NCBI GenBank assembly: GCA_965248735.1
Contig: OZ252146.1
Coordinates: 1,054,001-1,118,000, forward strand
Origin: Aldehydirespirator sp965248735
GTDB lineage: Bacteria > Actinomycetota > Acidimicrobiia > Acidimicrobiales > Aldehydirespiratoraceae
Length of the DNA stretch: 64,000 bases
Direction: 5' to 3'
Positions 1-8,810 of this stretch are shown piece by piece; position 1 is the first letter of the stretch; every line of letters begins with the position of its first letter. The notes under the pieces are model-generated. The model saw nothing but the letters and a program-made list of their open reading frames with translations, was not told where the DNA came from and did no database searches. A program made the translations under genes and the position numbers.

Positions 1-566
1 CCACCCCGGTGGTGGTCAACTGCACTGCCGGCTGGGCTTCTCTAATCTCGGCCATGGCCGGCGTGCGCCTGCCCATAACCACCCATCCCTTGCAGGCCGC
101 AGTCACCGAGCCGGTCAAGGTGTTCCTGCCCACGGTAGTGGTGTCAGGCTCGCTGCACGTCTACATCAGCCAGACCGATCGGGGCGAGCTCGTCTTCGGC
201 GCGGCGGTCGATCCGGTGGCCACCTACTCGATCCGAGGCTCGCTGGAGTTCACCGAGGAGCTGGCCGGCCATGTGCTCGAACTCATGCCCGGCGTCTCAC
301 GCATGCGGCTGCTTCGCCAGTGGTCCGGGCTTTGCGACATGACCCCCGACTACTCGCCGGTGATGGGCTTCACGCCGGTGGACGGTTTCCTGGTGGACGT
401 CGGCTGGGGCACCTACGGCTTCAAGGCCGCCCCGGTTTCAGGCGAGCAGATGGCCGCGGCGGTCGCCACCGGCCGAACCCCCAAGTTGATCGAGCCCTTT
501 GCCCTTGGCCGCTTCGACACCGGCGAGCTGGTCGGCGAGAAGGGCGCAGCCGCGGTGGGCCACTGA
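1..566 (+). CDS. soxB: Sarcosine oxidase beta subunit-type protein (SoxB / MgdA-like), 3' part only
   Basis: Only the C-terminal ~188 residues lie in the window; the reading frame is open from base 3 with no start, so the gene is cut by the window edge. The visible part is the DAO-fold C-terminus of the beta subunit of heterotetrameric sarcosine oxidase. It shows the VTEPVKVF stretch, the VYISQTDRGELVFGA strand region, and the WGTYGFKAAPVSGEQMA segment that closes the flavin site. The subunit normally carries substrate-oxidising FAD plus covalent FMN. The order soxB-soxD-soxA-soxG follows on the same strand. The homologous N-methylglutamate dehydrogenase MgdA is an equally possible identity, given gmaS and mgsABC about 29 kb away. 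Confidence 0.88.
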   Translation, partial: TPVVVNCTAGWASLISAMAGVRLPITTHPLQAAVTEPVKVFLPTVVVSGSLHVYISQTDRGELVFGAAVDPVATYSIRGSLEFTEELAGHVLELMPGVSRMRLLRQWSGLCDMTPDYSPVMGFTPVDGFLVDVGWGTYGFKAAPVSGEQMAAAVATGRTPKLIEPFALGRFDTGELVGEKGAAAVGH

Positions 567-618
567 TGCCGTCTCCGTGCGCCACTCGGACCGAGCATCG
601 GCGAGAAGTGGGCTACTG

Positions 619-891
619 ATGCTGCTGGTGCCCTGCCCCAACTGCGGGCCGCGCAACTCTGCCGACCTGCGGTACGGCGGCGAGTCCCATGCTCGCCCTG
701 ACCCCGCCACTGCCTCCCCCCGGCAGTGGCGGGGTTATCTCTACCTGCGCGACAACCCGGCCGGCTGGCTGCGCGAGACCTGGTACTGCCGCTCGGGCTG
801 CCGGCGCTGGTTCAGCCTCGAGCGCAACACCGCCACCAACGAGTTCCGCGATCCGCCCCAACCCGGCGACAAGCGAGGCGGCACGGCATGA
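619..891 (+). CDS. soxD: Sarcosine oxidase delta subunit (SoxD / MgdB-like)
   Basis: A 90-residue zinc-binding small subunit of the heterotetrameric sarcosine oxidase / N-methylglutamate dehydrogenase family. The N-terminus carries CPNCGPR and the middle has WYCRSGCRRWF followed by RNTATNEF, all hallmarks of SoxD. The ATG at 619 was chosen because it puts CPNCG at residues 6-10, as in the family. The open frame extends further upstream, but that part overlaps soxB and has no family similarity. It sits 52 bases after soxB and ends 31 bases before soxA, so it is almost certainly co-transcribed with both. Confidence 0.88.
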   Translation: MLLVPCPNCGPRNSADLRYGGESHARPDPATASPRQWRGYLYLRDNPAGWLRETWYCRSGCRRWFSLERNTATNEFRDPPQPGDKRGGTA

Positions 892-922
892 CGGCGGCAT
901 CCACCCACCGGGAGGCCGCGGC

Positions 923-3772
923 ATGACCATGAGCCGGCTGGACGCGCAGCCCACAGAGGTAATCGACCGCTCCACCAAGCTGCGCTTCAAGTGGAACGGC
1001 AAGCGCTTCAGCGGCCTCGAGGGCGACACCATCGCCTCGGCGCTGGCCGCGGCCGGAGAGCACGTGGTCTCGCGCTCGATGAAGTATCACCGGCCGAGGG
1101 GCATCCTCACCGCCGACTACTGGGACCCCAATCTGATGGTTCAGGTCGGCGACGATCCCAATGTGCGCGCCGGGCACCGCCTGCTGGAGTCGGGCATGGA
1201 CGTGCAGGCCCAGAACGTGTGGCCGTCGCTGCACCGCGACATCAAGGCGGCCAACGGCCTGGTGGGGCGGTTCCTCACCGCGGGGTTCTACTACAAGACG
1301 TTCATGCGTCCCCAGCGGCTGTGGCCCGCCTACGAGCGGGTGCTGGCCACCTTCGCGCCGGGCGGCAAGATCGACCTCGACACGCCGCACCGCTACCACG
1401 ACAAGCGCTACCTGCATCCCGATGTGGTGGTGGCGGGCGCGGGACCGGCCGGGATCGAGGCGGCTCTGGCCGCGAGCGAAGCCGGCGCCCAAGTGCTTCT
1501 CGTGGAGCACGAGCACGCAGTGGGCGGCCATCTGCGCTACAGCACCAGCGACTCCGCCCGCGCCGCCCTAGCGGAGCTGCGGGACGCCCTCGACGCCTCC
1601 GGCGTGGAGGTGCTGACCGACTCCACCGTCACCGGCCGGTACGAGGACAACTGGCTCGGCGTCGTTCAGCGCAACCACCCGATAGCGGTCGAGCGTCTGA
1701 TCAAGGCCCGAGCCAAGGTCCTGATCGCGGCGCCGGGTCTGATCGAGAGGCCCTATGTGTTCTCCGGCAACGACCGGCCGGGCGTGATCACCTCGGGCGC
1801 GGCGCGCCGCCTGATCAGCCTGTGGGGCGTCAAGCCCGGGGAGCGGGCGGTCGTGTTCACCGCCAACTCCGAAGGCGACGCCGCGGCGGCCGATCTCGAT
1901 CGGGTCGGCGTGGAAATAGCGGCAGTCATCGACGGGCGTGAGGGACGCCGCGTCAGCGCGACCCAAGGCACCTCGAAGGCAGTGGAGGCCGTGGTGGCCG
2001 GCGGCTCCCGGATAGAGGCGGACTTGCTGGTCGTGGCCGCAGGGTGGACCGCTCCCACGTCGCTGCTCAACATGGCCGGAGACCGGCCCACCTACGACCC
2101 GTCCGCGGCCCGGTTCTTCCCGTCCGACCCGCCCGGCAACGTTTTGGCCACCGGCGGACTGTCCGGCGACGGCAATCTCGACGAGTTGCGGGCCCACGGC
2201 GCGGCCACGGGGCGGCTGGCCGCCCAGCGGGCCGCGGCTGTGGCCCACCGCCTCCAGGCTCGAACGGCTCGGGCCCGCCCGGTCACCGGCGGCGAGCCCG
2301 CATGGGCGCCCGACGAGCGGGCACTTCTAGGCCGCGACGCCCATCCGGAGCTGTATCGCTCCGACACCCACGGCATGGTCGACTTCTCCGAGGACGTCGG
2401 CTCCAAGGACCTGGTCGCCGCGGCCCGGGAGGGCTACGACTCGGTGGAGCTGGCCAAGCGCTACACCACCGCCACCATGGGTCCCTCGCAGGGCAAGCTC
2501 GAAACGGTCAATACCGTGGCGGCCATAGCCGAGGCCCGCGGCGAGACCATCGCGCAGGTGGGCACCACGGTGTGGCGGCCCCCCTACGCTCCGCTCACGC
2601 TGGGAGCGCTGGCGGGACGGGTGTTCGAGCCGGTGCGAGTGTCGTCCATCCACCCGTGGCACGAGGCCAACGGCGTGCACACCATCCTCGCCGGCCAGTG
2701 GATCCGCCCCGACCACTACGGCGACCCGGCCGCGGAGGTGCGCAACGTGCGCACCAACGTCGGAATTATCGACGTCACTCCGCTGGGCAAGCTCGACCTG
2801 CGCGGTCCCGACATTTCCAAACTGCTCAACCTGCTCTACACCAACAAGTGGTCGAAGCTGCCGGTGGGCAGGGTCCGCTACGGGATGATGTGCGCCGAGG
2901 ACGGCGTGGTCCTCGATGACGGTGTCACCGGTCGCCTCGGTGAGGACCACTACCTGATGACCACCACCAGCTCGGGCGCGGCCGGTGTGTGGGAGTGGGT
3001 GGAGAACTGGCTGCAGACCGAGCGCCCCGAGTGGCGGGTGCACGTCACTCCGGTGACCACTGCATACGCCAGCATCAATGTGGCCGGCCCCAAGTGTCGG
3101 GAGCTGGTGAGCCGGGTGGTCGAGGGCGTCGATTTGTCGCCCGAGGCCTTTGCCTACATGGAGGTCCGCACCGCCACCGTCGCCGGCGTGGCCGGCTGCT
3201 TCATGTGGCGCATCGGCTTCACCGGCGAGTTGTCCTACGAGCTGCACGTCCCCGCGGGCCACGGCCGGCATGTGTGGGAGGCCCTGATGGAAGCGGGCCG
3301 CGACCTCGGTGTCGGGCCCTTCGGCCTGGAGGGCCAGCGCATCATGCGCCTCGAGAAGGGCCATTTCATCGTGGGACAGGACACCGACGGCCTCACGTTG
3401 GCCCCCAGCACCGGCCTCGGCCCGCTGATCAAGCTGGACAAGGACGACTTCGCAGGCCTTCCCGAGTTGGCCTGGTCCGCCGAGCGCCGGCTGCCCATCA
3501 TCGTGGCCATCCAGCCCGACGACCCCAGCGTCGTCCCCGACGAGGCGTGCCAGATTGTGCGGGGCGACACCAACGAGATCCTGGGCCGGATCACCTCGGC
3601 CCGGATGTCGCCCACGCTGGGCCGCTCCATCTGCCTGGGTCAGGTCGAGCCGGAACTGGCCGCAGGCGGCACCAAGCTGACCGTGCTGCTCATCTCCGGA
3701 GAGCGCGTCAGCGCCACCGTGATGGACCACCACGCCCACTTCGACCCGGCCGGGGAGCGTCTCCGTGGCTGA
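923..3772 (+). CDS. soxA: Sarcosine oxidase alpha subunit (SoxA / MgdC-like)
   Basis: A 949-residue alpha subunit, within the family's usual size. The N-terminal ~90 residues form the 2Fe-2S-ferredoxin-like fold without cluster cysteines (GLEGDTIASALAAAGEHVVS, then MKYHRPRGIL). Next comes a dinucleotide-binding region with GAGPAG at residues 172-177. The C-terminal ~400 residues are a GcvT-like aminomethyltransferase domain that passes the oxidised methyl group to tetrahydrofolate. The ATG at 923 is chosen because GGGAGG lies just upstream and the family N-terminus begins there. The gene overlaps soxG by 8 bases. Whether the substrate is sarcosine or N-methylglutamate cannot be read from sequence. 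Confidence 0.9.
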   Translation: MTMSRLDAQPTEVIDRSTKLRFKWNGKRFSGLEGDTIASALAAAGEHVVSRSMKYHRPRGILTADYWDPNLMVQVGDDPNVRAGHRLLESGMDVQAQNVWPSLHRDIKAANGLVGRFLTAGFYYKTFMRPQRLWPAYERVLATFAPGGKIDLDTPHRYHDKRYLHPDVVVAGAGPAGIEAALAASEAGAQVLLVEHEHAVGGHLRYSTSDSARAALAELRDALDASGVEVLTDSTVTGRYEDNWLGVVQRNHPIAVERLIKARAKVLIAAPGLIERPYVFSGNDRPGVITSGAARRLISLWGVKPGERAVVFTANSEGDAAAADLDRVGVEIAAVIDGREGRRVSATQGTSKAVEAVVAGGSRIEADLLVVAAGWTAPTSLLNMAGDRPTYDPSAARFFPSDPPGNVLATGGLSGDGNLDELRAHGAATGRLAAQRAAAVAHRLQARTARARPVTGGEPAWAPDERALLGRDAHPELYRSDTHGMVDFSEDVGSKDLVAAAREGYDSVELAKRYTTATMGPSQGKLETVNTVAAIAEARGETIAQVGTTVWRPPYAPLTLGALAGRVFEPVRVSSIHPWHEANGVHTILAGQWIRPDHYGDPAAEVRNVRTNVGIIDVTPLGKLDLRGPDISKLLNLLYTNKWSKLPVGRVRYGMMCAEDGVVLDDGVTGRLGEDHYLMTTTSSGAAGVWEWVENWLQTERPEWRVHVTPVTTAYASINVAGPKCRELVSRVVEGVDLSPEAFAYMEVRTATVAGVAGCFMWRIGFTGELSYELHVPAGHGRHVWEALMEAGRDLGVGPFGLEGQRIMRLEKGHFIVGQDTDGLTLAPSTGLGPLIKLDKDDFAGLPELAWSAERRLPIIVAIQPDDPSVVPDEACQIVRGDTNEILGRITSARMSPTLGRSICLGQVEPELAAGGTKLTVLLISGERVSATVMDHHAHFDPAGERLRG

Positions 3773-4349
3773 TGAGGTCGCCTTCGAGAGCCCGGTGGTG
3801 CGGCGCTACGCGACCGCCGAGTCCGGCGATCTCGTGCTGACCGACGCCAGCGCCACCGTGAAATGGCTGGTGCGGGCCTCTGGGTCGCCCAACGCCGCCG
3901 CCGAGAGGCTCGGCGCGCCGTTCGGTTCGTCGCAGACCGCGGCGGGCGGGGCTCTGGTGCTGGGTTCCAGACCGGGGGAGTGGATCGTGCTGGACACGGC
4001 GGGCGCGGTGACTGAGACGGTCGAGGGCCTCGACGGGCTGGACTCCTCGGACTTCGTCACTGCCCTGGACTGGACCCACGGCCGGGCGCTGTTCCGCGTC
4101 GCCGGGGACGCGGCGCCCCGGATGCTCGAGAAGGTGTGCAGCCTCGACTGGTCCGATCCGATGACCCCCGACGGCGCGGTGGCCTCCGCGTCGGTGGCCA
4201 AGGTCACCTGCGACATCGCCCGCAATGATGTCGACGGCACGCCCTCCTACCTGGTCTTCTGCGACCGCTCCTTCGGTCAGTACCTCTTCGATGCGCTGAT
4301 CGACGCGGGTGACGAGTTCGGCCTGTCCGTAGGCCCGGCCGATCCATAG
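3765..4349 (+). CDS. soxG: Sarcosine oxidase gamma subunit (SoxG / MgdD-like)
   Basis: A 194-residue gamma subunit with a GcvT-related fold. Family features include PGEWIVLDTAG, the DWTHGRALFRVAG region, and LEKVCSLDWSDP near the C-terminal half. It starts at a GTG inside the last codons of soxA (8-base overlap), which implies translational coupling and stoichiometric assembly with the other subunits. It is the last gene of the soxBDAG set. About 175 bases without a recognisable gene separate it from the next gene, a cytochrome c. Confidence 0.85.
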   Translation: MADEVAFESPVVRRYATAESGDLVLTDASATVKWLVRASGSPNAAAERLGAPFGSSQTAAGGALVLGSRPGEWIVLDTAGAVTETVEGLDGLDSSDFVTALDWTHGRALFRVAGDAAPRMLEKVCSLDWSDPMTPDGAVASASVAKVTCDIARNDVDGTPSYLVFCDRSFGQYLFDALIDAGDEFGLSVGPADP

Positions 4350-4524
4350 CCGGTTCAGCGCAGGAAGGTTGCTGCACCCGACCCTGGCAGCCGGTGGTCG
4401 GCGCGGCACGAGAATGTTGCGGCAGCCGAAGGACGCCAAGCGCGGCGCGACCGCCTATCCTCTTGTCGCCGGGGTTCGCTGCTCCGGCGTCCGGTCCGCC
4501 CCAAACCGCCGCTGGAGACGCTAA

Positions 4525-5334
4525 GTGGTCGAGGTACCTGAGTATCTGCTCGAACGCTCGCGTCAGCGACGGGACGAGCTGACCGGTGCCGAACCAGAAG
4601 GCGGCGACGCCGCACCCGAGGCTGCGACTCCCGGGGCGGCTGCGGTGGTCGCGGCTCCGGCGGCTCCCGTCCCCATCCCGGAGGCTGCCCCGCCACCGCC
4701 CCCCGAGCCGGACCCGCCCTACGTCCAGGCCGCCCACCAGCGCAAGCGGATGCCGTACTGGGCCGCGTCGGTGATGGTGTTCCTGCCCGTCTGGGCCATC
4801 TTCTATGTGGGCATGCTGGAACCGCCCAGCACCGACGAACTGATCCTGGTCGACAACGGAGCGACCGTGTACAGCACTTGTGCCTCCTGCCACGGCGCTG
4901 ACGGCAGCGGCTCGGCCACCGGCCGCCAACTCAACGACGGCGAGCTTCTGCTCACTTTCGGGCCCGCGCCCAACTTCGACGGCCTGGCCCACCATCTGTC
5001 CTGGGTGTACCTCGGCACGGCGGGCACCAAACGCCTGGGTGCCGACAACTACGGCAACCCGGACCGGCCCGACGGTCAGCGGGAAGTGGACAGCTTCGCC
5101 AGCGGCATGAGCGGCTTCTCCAACCTGAGCCTCGAGGATTTGGCGTCGGTGGTGTACTACGAGCGGGTCGTCCACGGCGGGCTCGACGCCGAGAAGGCCG
5201 CCCACGAGGAGGAGATGCTGCTGGCTCTGGTGGCCGACAGCCCGACGTTCGAGACCGGCTCGCCCGACGAGATCAGCGCCTTGCTAACCGAGGCCGCCGA
5301 GGGCCACGGCATCGATCTCGCCGCCGGCGAGTAG
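4525..5334 (+). CDS. Membrane-anchored monohaem cytochrome c
   Basis: A 269-residue protein with a cytosolic N-terminus rich in Ala, Pro and Glu (residues ~20-65), one predicted membrane segment at about 78-97, and an extracytoplasmic cytochrome c domain. The single haem-binding motif is CASCH at residues 119-123. A distal Met ligand probably lies in the SGMSGFSNL segment. It starts at GTG 4525. It follows the four sarcosine-oxidase-type genes on the same strand and is 36 bases ahead of pgi. It could take electrons from that flavoenzyme or belong to the main respiratory chain; the sequence does not decide. Confidence 0.8.
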   Translation: MVEVPEYLLERSRQRRDELTGAEPEGGDAAPEAATPGAAAVVAAPAAPVPIPEAAPPPPPEPDPPYVQAAHQRKRMPYWAASVMVFLPVWAIFYVGMLEPPSTDELILVDNGATVYSTCASCHGADGSGSATGRQLNDGELLLTFGPAPNFDGLAHHLSWVYLGTAGTKRLGADNYGNPDRPDGQREVDSFASGMSGFSNLSLEDLASVVYYERVVHGGLDAEKAAHEEEMLLALVADSPTFETGSPDEISALLTEAAEGHGIDLAAGE

Positions 5335-5370
5335 GGGGCCGGTCCGGGCGAGGCCCGAGGCCCGAGGTCG

Positions 5371-7089
5371 ATGGCCGGATTCGAAACCGCTGCCGAAGAG
5401 GGCGGCGGTCCTACGGCCGGTTCCGCCGCCGGTCCGATTGATATCGCAGCCACCGAGGAATGGGCGGCGCTTGAGCGCCATGCCCGTGAACTGCGAGAAC
5501 TGCACCTGCGGGAGCTGTTCGACGCCGACGGGGGCCGGTCCGAGCGCCTCACGACGATAGTGGGCGATCTGGTCGTCGACTGGTCCCGGCACTTGGTCAC
5601 CGACCGCACAGTCGAGTTGCTGTTGGAGCTGGCGGACCGGGCCGGCGTGGTCGAGCGGATCGCGGCCATGTTGGCGGGCGAGCCGATCAACAACACTGAG
5701 GGCCGGTCCGTTCTTCACACCGCTCTTCGGGCCCGACCCGGTCTCGGCGTGCGGGCTCGACGTGTCGAGGAACTGCCTCCCGTCGAGGCTTCGGAGGCGG
5801 GAGTCCCGGATGTAGCGTCCGCGGTCGCCGTCGAACTCGACCGTATGGCTAGCTTCGCGCAGGCTTTGCGCTCCGGTGAGCGACGGGGGGCCACGGGCCG
5901 CCCGATCCGCACCGTGGTGAACCTCGGTATCGGCGGTTCCCACCTGGGGTCGACCATGGCTCATGAGGCGCTCGCCGCCTTCCGCCACGGTGGCCTCGAC
6001 TGCCGCTTCGTGGCCAATGTGGACCCGGCCGACCTGGCCTCGGTACTGGGGGCTGGCCTCGACCCGGCCGAGACGCTGTTCGTGGTGGTGTCGAAGAGCT
6101 TCAACACCGCCGAGACGCTGGCCAACGCCCGCTCGGCCCGGGCCTGGGTGACGGCTGCGCTCGGCCCGGGAGCGGTGGACCGTCACTTCGTGGCGGTGTC
6201 GGCCGATCGGGCCGCGGCCGTCGGCTTCGGCGTCGGCGCCGACGACGTCTTCACCATGTGGGACTGGGTGGGCGGCCGCTACTCGCTGGGCTCGGCGGCG
6301 GGGCTGTCGCTGATGGTCGCTATCGGCGAGGAGAATTTCGTCGAGATGCTGGCCGGGATGCGGGCGGTGGACGAGCACCTGGCCCAGCAGCCGCTAGTGG
6401 CCAACGGGCCGGTGCTGATGGGACTGCTGGCGGTGTGGTACCGCAACTTCTGGGGTCTGCCCACCCGTGCAGTGCTGCCGTACTCGCATCGTCTGCGCCT
6501 GCTGCCCGCCTACCTGCAGCAGCTCCACATGGAGTCCAACGGCAAGCGGGTTCGTCTCGACGGCACCCCGGTGGGCTACAACACGGGGCCGGTCGTGTGG
6601 GGTGCGGCGGGCACCGGCGGCCAGCACTCCTTCCACCAATTGCTGCACCAGGGCACCACGGTCGTCCCCGCCGACTTCATCGTGTTCGCCCGGCCCGACG
6701 CCGACACTGCGCATCTCCCCGCCGCCGGGCGTCACCATGAGTCGCTCGTCGCCAACTGCTTCGCCCAGGCGTCCGCCCTGGCCTTCGGGGCAGCCTCGGA
6801 CGACCCCCATCGCGAGCTGCCCGGGAACCGTCCTTCCACGGTCATCATGGCCCCCGAACTCACCCCCTCGACGCTCGGCCAGCTAGTAGCGCTCTACGAG
6901 CACGAGGTGCTGGTGCAGGGCGCCGTGTGGGGCATCAACAGCTTCGACCAGTACGGCGTGGAGCACGGCAAGACCCTGGCCGACGCCATGGCTGACGACC
7001 TCCACGCCGACTCCGTGTTGCCCGCCACCGATCACGACCCATCCACCGCGTCGCTGATCGCCCGCTACCAGCGCTTGAGGAAGTCCTAG
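5371..7089 (+). CDS. pgi: Glucose-6-phosphate isomerase
   Basis: A 572-residue phosphoglucose isomerase that interconverts glucose 6-phosphate and fructose 6-phosphate in the cytosol. Diagnostic stretches are NLGIGGSHLGSTMA, SKSFNTAETLANA, the MWDWVGGRYSLGSAAGLSL signature, and HMESNGKRV. The length matches the classical (non-cupin) family. ATG 5371 has a GAGG-like ribosome site close by. It is the last gene before the IS1380 element, whose target duplication begins only 31 bases after the stop codon, so the pgi reading frame is intact. Confidence 0.95.
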   Translation: MAGFETAAEEGGGPTAGSAAGPIDIAATEEWAALERHARELRELHLRELFDADGGRSERLTTIVGDLVVDWSRHLVTDRTVELLLELADRAGVVERIAAMLAGEPINNTEGRSVLHTALRARPGLGVRARRVEELPPVEASEAGVPDVASAVAVELDRMASFAQALRSGERRGATGRPIRTVVNLGIGGSHLGSTMAHEALAAFRHGGLDCRFVANVDPADLASVLGAGLDPAETLFVVVSKSFNTAETLANARSARAWVTAALGPGAVDRHFVAVSADRAAAVGFGVGADDVFTMWDWVGGRYSLGSAAGLSLMVAIGEENFVEMLAGMRAVDEHLAQQPLVANGPVLMGLLAVWYRNFWGLPTRAVLPYSHRLRLLPAYLQQLHMESNGKRVRLDGTPVGYNTGPVVWGAAGTGGQHSFHQLLHQGTTVVPADFIVFARPDADTAHLPAAGRHHESLVANCFAQASALAFGAASDDPHRELPGNRPSTVIMAPELTPSTLGQLVALYEHEVLVQGAVWGINSFDQYGVEHGKTLADAMADDLHADSVLPATDHDPSTASLIARYQRLRKS

Positions 7090-7125
7090 CCGCCGCCCCG
7101 CCCGACCAACTTCCGGTGGTTTTAG

Positions 7126-7138
7126 CCTGAATCCACCG
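7126..7138 (+). repeat. Left terminal inverted repeat of the IS1380 element
   Basis: CCTGAATCCACCG, matching the complement of the right end in 12 of 13 positions. It is preceded by TTTAG. Confidence 0.85.
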
Positions 7139-7310
7139 TTTTGGGTTTCGGTGGTGGGGGTGTGGCGTTGGTGGTGCGGGTTTGGTGTTGTGTGCGGCCG
7201 CGTCGCGGGGTTGGGGTGTGTGGGGGCGCGTCGGGTGGGGGCCGGGGATGGGTGTCGGGTTGGTGACGCGGGGTTGTTGTGGGGTGCGTGGGGTCCCTGG
7301 TGGGGCGGGT

Positions 7311-8615
7311 TCAGCCTGAGGGGCCCGGCAGTGCTCGCAGGGCTTTGAGGGTGGTGTGGAATTGGTGGGCCCATGGCCAGTGGGCCGCGAATCGCAGGGT
7401 GGGTCGGCCCGATCGGTTGACGAGCACCGCGGCGAGGGCGAACAGGCGGGTCCGTCGGGTGCGCGAGGTGCTGGGGGCGTGGTGGGCGAGCAGGCTGGTC
7501 CAGGTGCTGATGTTGTGGGCGAGCGCGGCGCAGGCGAGCCAGGCGCAGTTGGCGCCGTAGTGCCCTGAGGGGACGTGTTCGAGCCCGGCGCCGTCTTTGA
7601 GGTCTCTGATGGCGAGCTCGATGGTGGCGTGTTGGCGGTGGAACGCGTCGGCGGCGACGGTGTCGAGGTCGTCGCGGTCGGTGATGAAGGCGTGGTGGCG
7701 CCAGTCGGGCCACAGCCGGCGCTGGGCGCTGTCGGTGAGGCGGGTGCGGCGCACCACGAGGCGGACCTCGCGCTCGTCGCCGGCGGTGTAGGTGGTCTCT
7801 GCTACCTGGGCCTCTCCGCCGGCGGTGTAGGCGATGGTCTGCCAGTCGGACTCGGCGATGGCGGCGACAGCGGCTTTGACCTTGGGGATCTGGCGCACGG
7901 TGATCGACCATCTCACGTTGTGGGCGTCGAGGCGGTCGATGAGCTTCCAGGACCAGAACCCCGAGTCGGCGCGCACGGTCATCGCGCCGGCGGCGCCGGC
8001 GCGTCGGGCGGCGGCGAGGACCTCTGACACGAAGCGCAGCACGCCCCGAGCGGTGTGCGCGGATCCTTTGCGCATCCTCGCGGACAGGACCTCGCCGGTG
8101 CCCGCCCGGGTGGCCAGCAGCGGGTGATAGCCCAGCTCGCGGGTGTGGCCGTAGGCCGCGCCCTGCTTGTGTTTGCCGTGGACCTCACAGACCGTGGAGT
8201 CCAAGTCCACCACCAGCGGCCCCGACCCCGGGCCCGCTCCCAGGCCCCAGGCCCGAGCCAGCACACGAGACGCCACCGCCTCGAGCTGGCGGACGTGGCC
8301 GAACGTGAAGGACCGCAAGAACGTGCCCACCGTCGACGGCGCCGCCACCTTGAACCCCAGCACCCGCTCGGTGGCCCCGGCCCGCAGCATGCCCACATGG
8401 TCGATGCAGGTCCCCCCGGCCAGCATCGCCGCCACCAGCGACAGCACCTTGCGGCCCGGGTTCGCCGAACCGGTCCCCACCCACCTGTCCACCAGCGCCC
8501 CGAGCCCCAGACGCGCCATCAGCGTCGCCGGCGCCAACAACCCCGCACCGGCCACCAGACCCCGATGATCAAAGGTCGCTTGCAACCGGTCGATACTGTG
8601 AGATGATCCACTCAT
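7311..8615 (-). CDS. IS1380-family transposase
   Basis: A 434-residue DDE transposase. Recognisable family blocks are the LVVDLDSTVCEVHGKHKQGA region with the first acidic residue, TVRADSGFWSWKLIDRL with the second, and the C-terminal ATIELAIRDLKDGAGLEHVPSG block carrying the Glu. The start ATG lies 10 bases after GGGAGG. No frameshift or stop interrupts it. It lies wholly between the two terminal repeats of the element and reads away from the defence-like genes to its right. Confidence 0.93.
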   Translation of the reverse strand: MSGSSHSIDRLQATFDHRGLVAGAGLLAPATLMARLGLGALVDRWVGTGSANPGRKVLSLVAAMLAGGTCIDHVGMLRAGATERVLGFKVAAPSTVGTFLRSFTFGHVRQLEAVASRVLARAWGLGAGPGSGPLVVDLDSTVCEVHGKHKQGAAYGHTRELGYHPLLATRAGTGEVLSARMRKGSAHTARGVLRFVSEVLAAARRAGAAGAMTVRADSGFWSWKLIDRLDAHNVRWSITVRQIPKVKAAVAAIAESDWQTIAYTAGGEAQVAETTYTAGDEREVRLVVRRTRLTDSAQRRLWPDWRHHAFITDRDDLDTVAADAFHRQHATIELAIRDLKDGAGLEHVPSGHYGANCAWLACAALAHNISTWTSLLAHHAPSTSRTRRTRLFALAAVLVNRSGRPTLRFAAHWPWAHQFHTTLKALRALPGPSG

Positions 8616-8722
8616 AGAAAGTGCCTCCCGCCGTGGCGAGCCCGTTGACTTCTTGCATCAACAGACTCCCACGTCAGGAGGCCTTTCTGGTGGACGCGCC
8701 AACCCCGGCCCGCCCACCCCAT

Positions 8723-8735
8723 CGGTGGATCCAGG
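8723..8735 (-). repeat. Right terminal inverted repeat of the IS1380 element
   Basis: CGGTGGATCCAGG on the plus strand, followed directly by TTTAG, the second copy of the target duplication. Confidence 0.85.
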
Positions 8736-8810
8736 TTTAGGTCATATACGATGACAACGCCCGGAAGTTCGGCCCCGACCCTCCCCCTGAGCTGCGGCGG
8801 CAGCTGGCAC

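Larger units (their letters stand above)
7126..8735 (-). mobile_element. IS1380-family insertion sequence, complete, with target duplication
   Basis: A 1,610-bp element bounded by 13-bp inverted repeats, CCTGAATCCACCG at the left end and the complement of CGGTGGATCCAGG at the right end, differing at one base. The five bases TTTAG occur directly outside both ends (7121-7125 and 8736-8740), as expected for a target-site duplication. One transposase gene occupies most of the element on the minus strand. About 170 bases of GT-rich DNA without a gene separate the left repeat from the transposase stop. Intact ends, duplication and open transposase suggest a recent, possibly still mobile, insertion. 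Confidence 0.9.
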
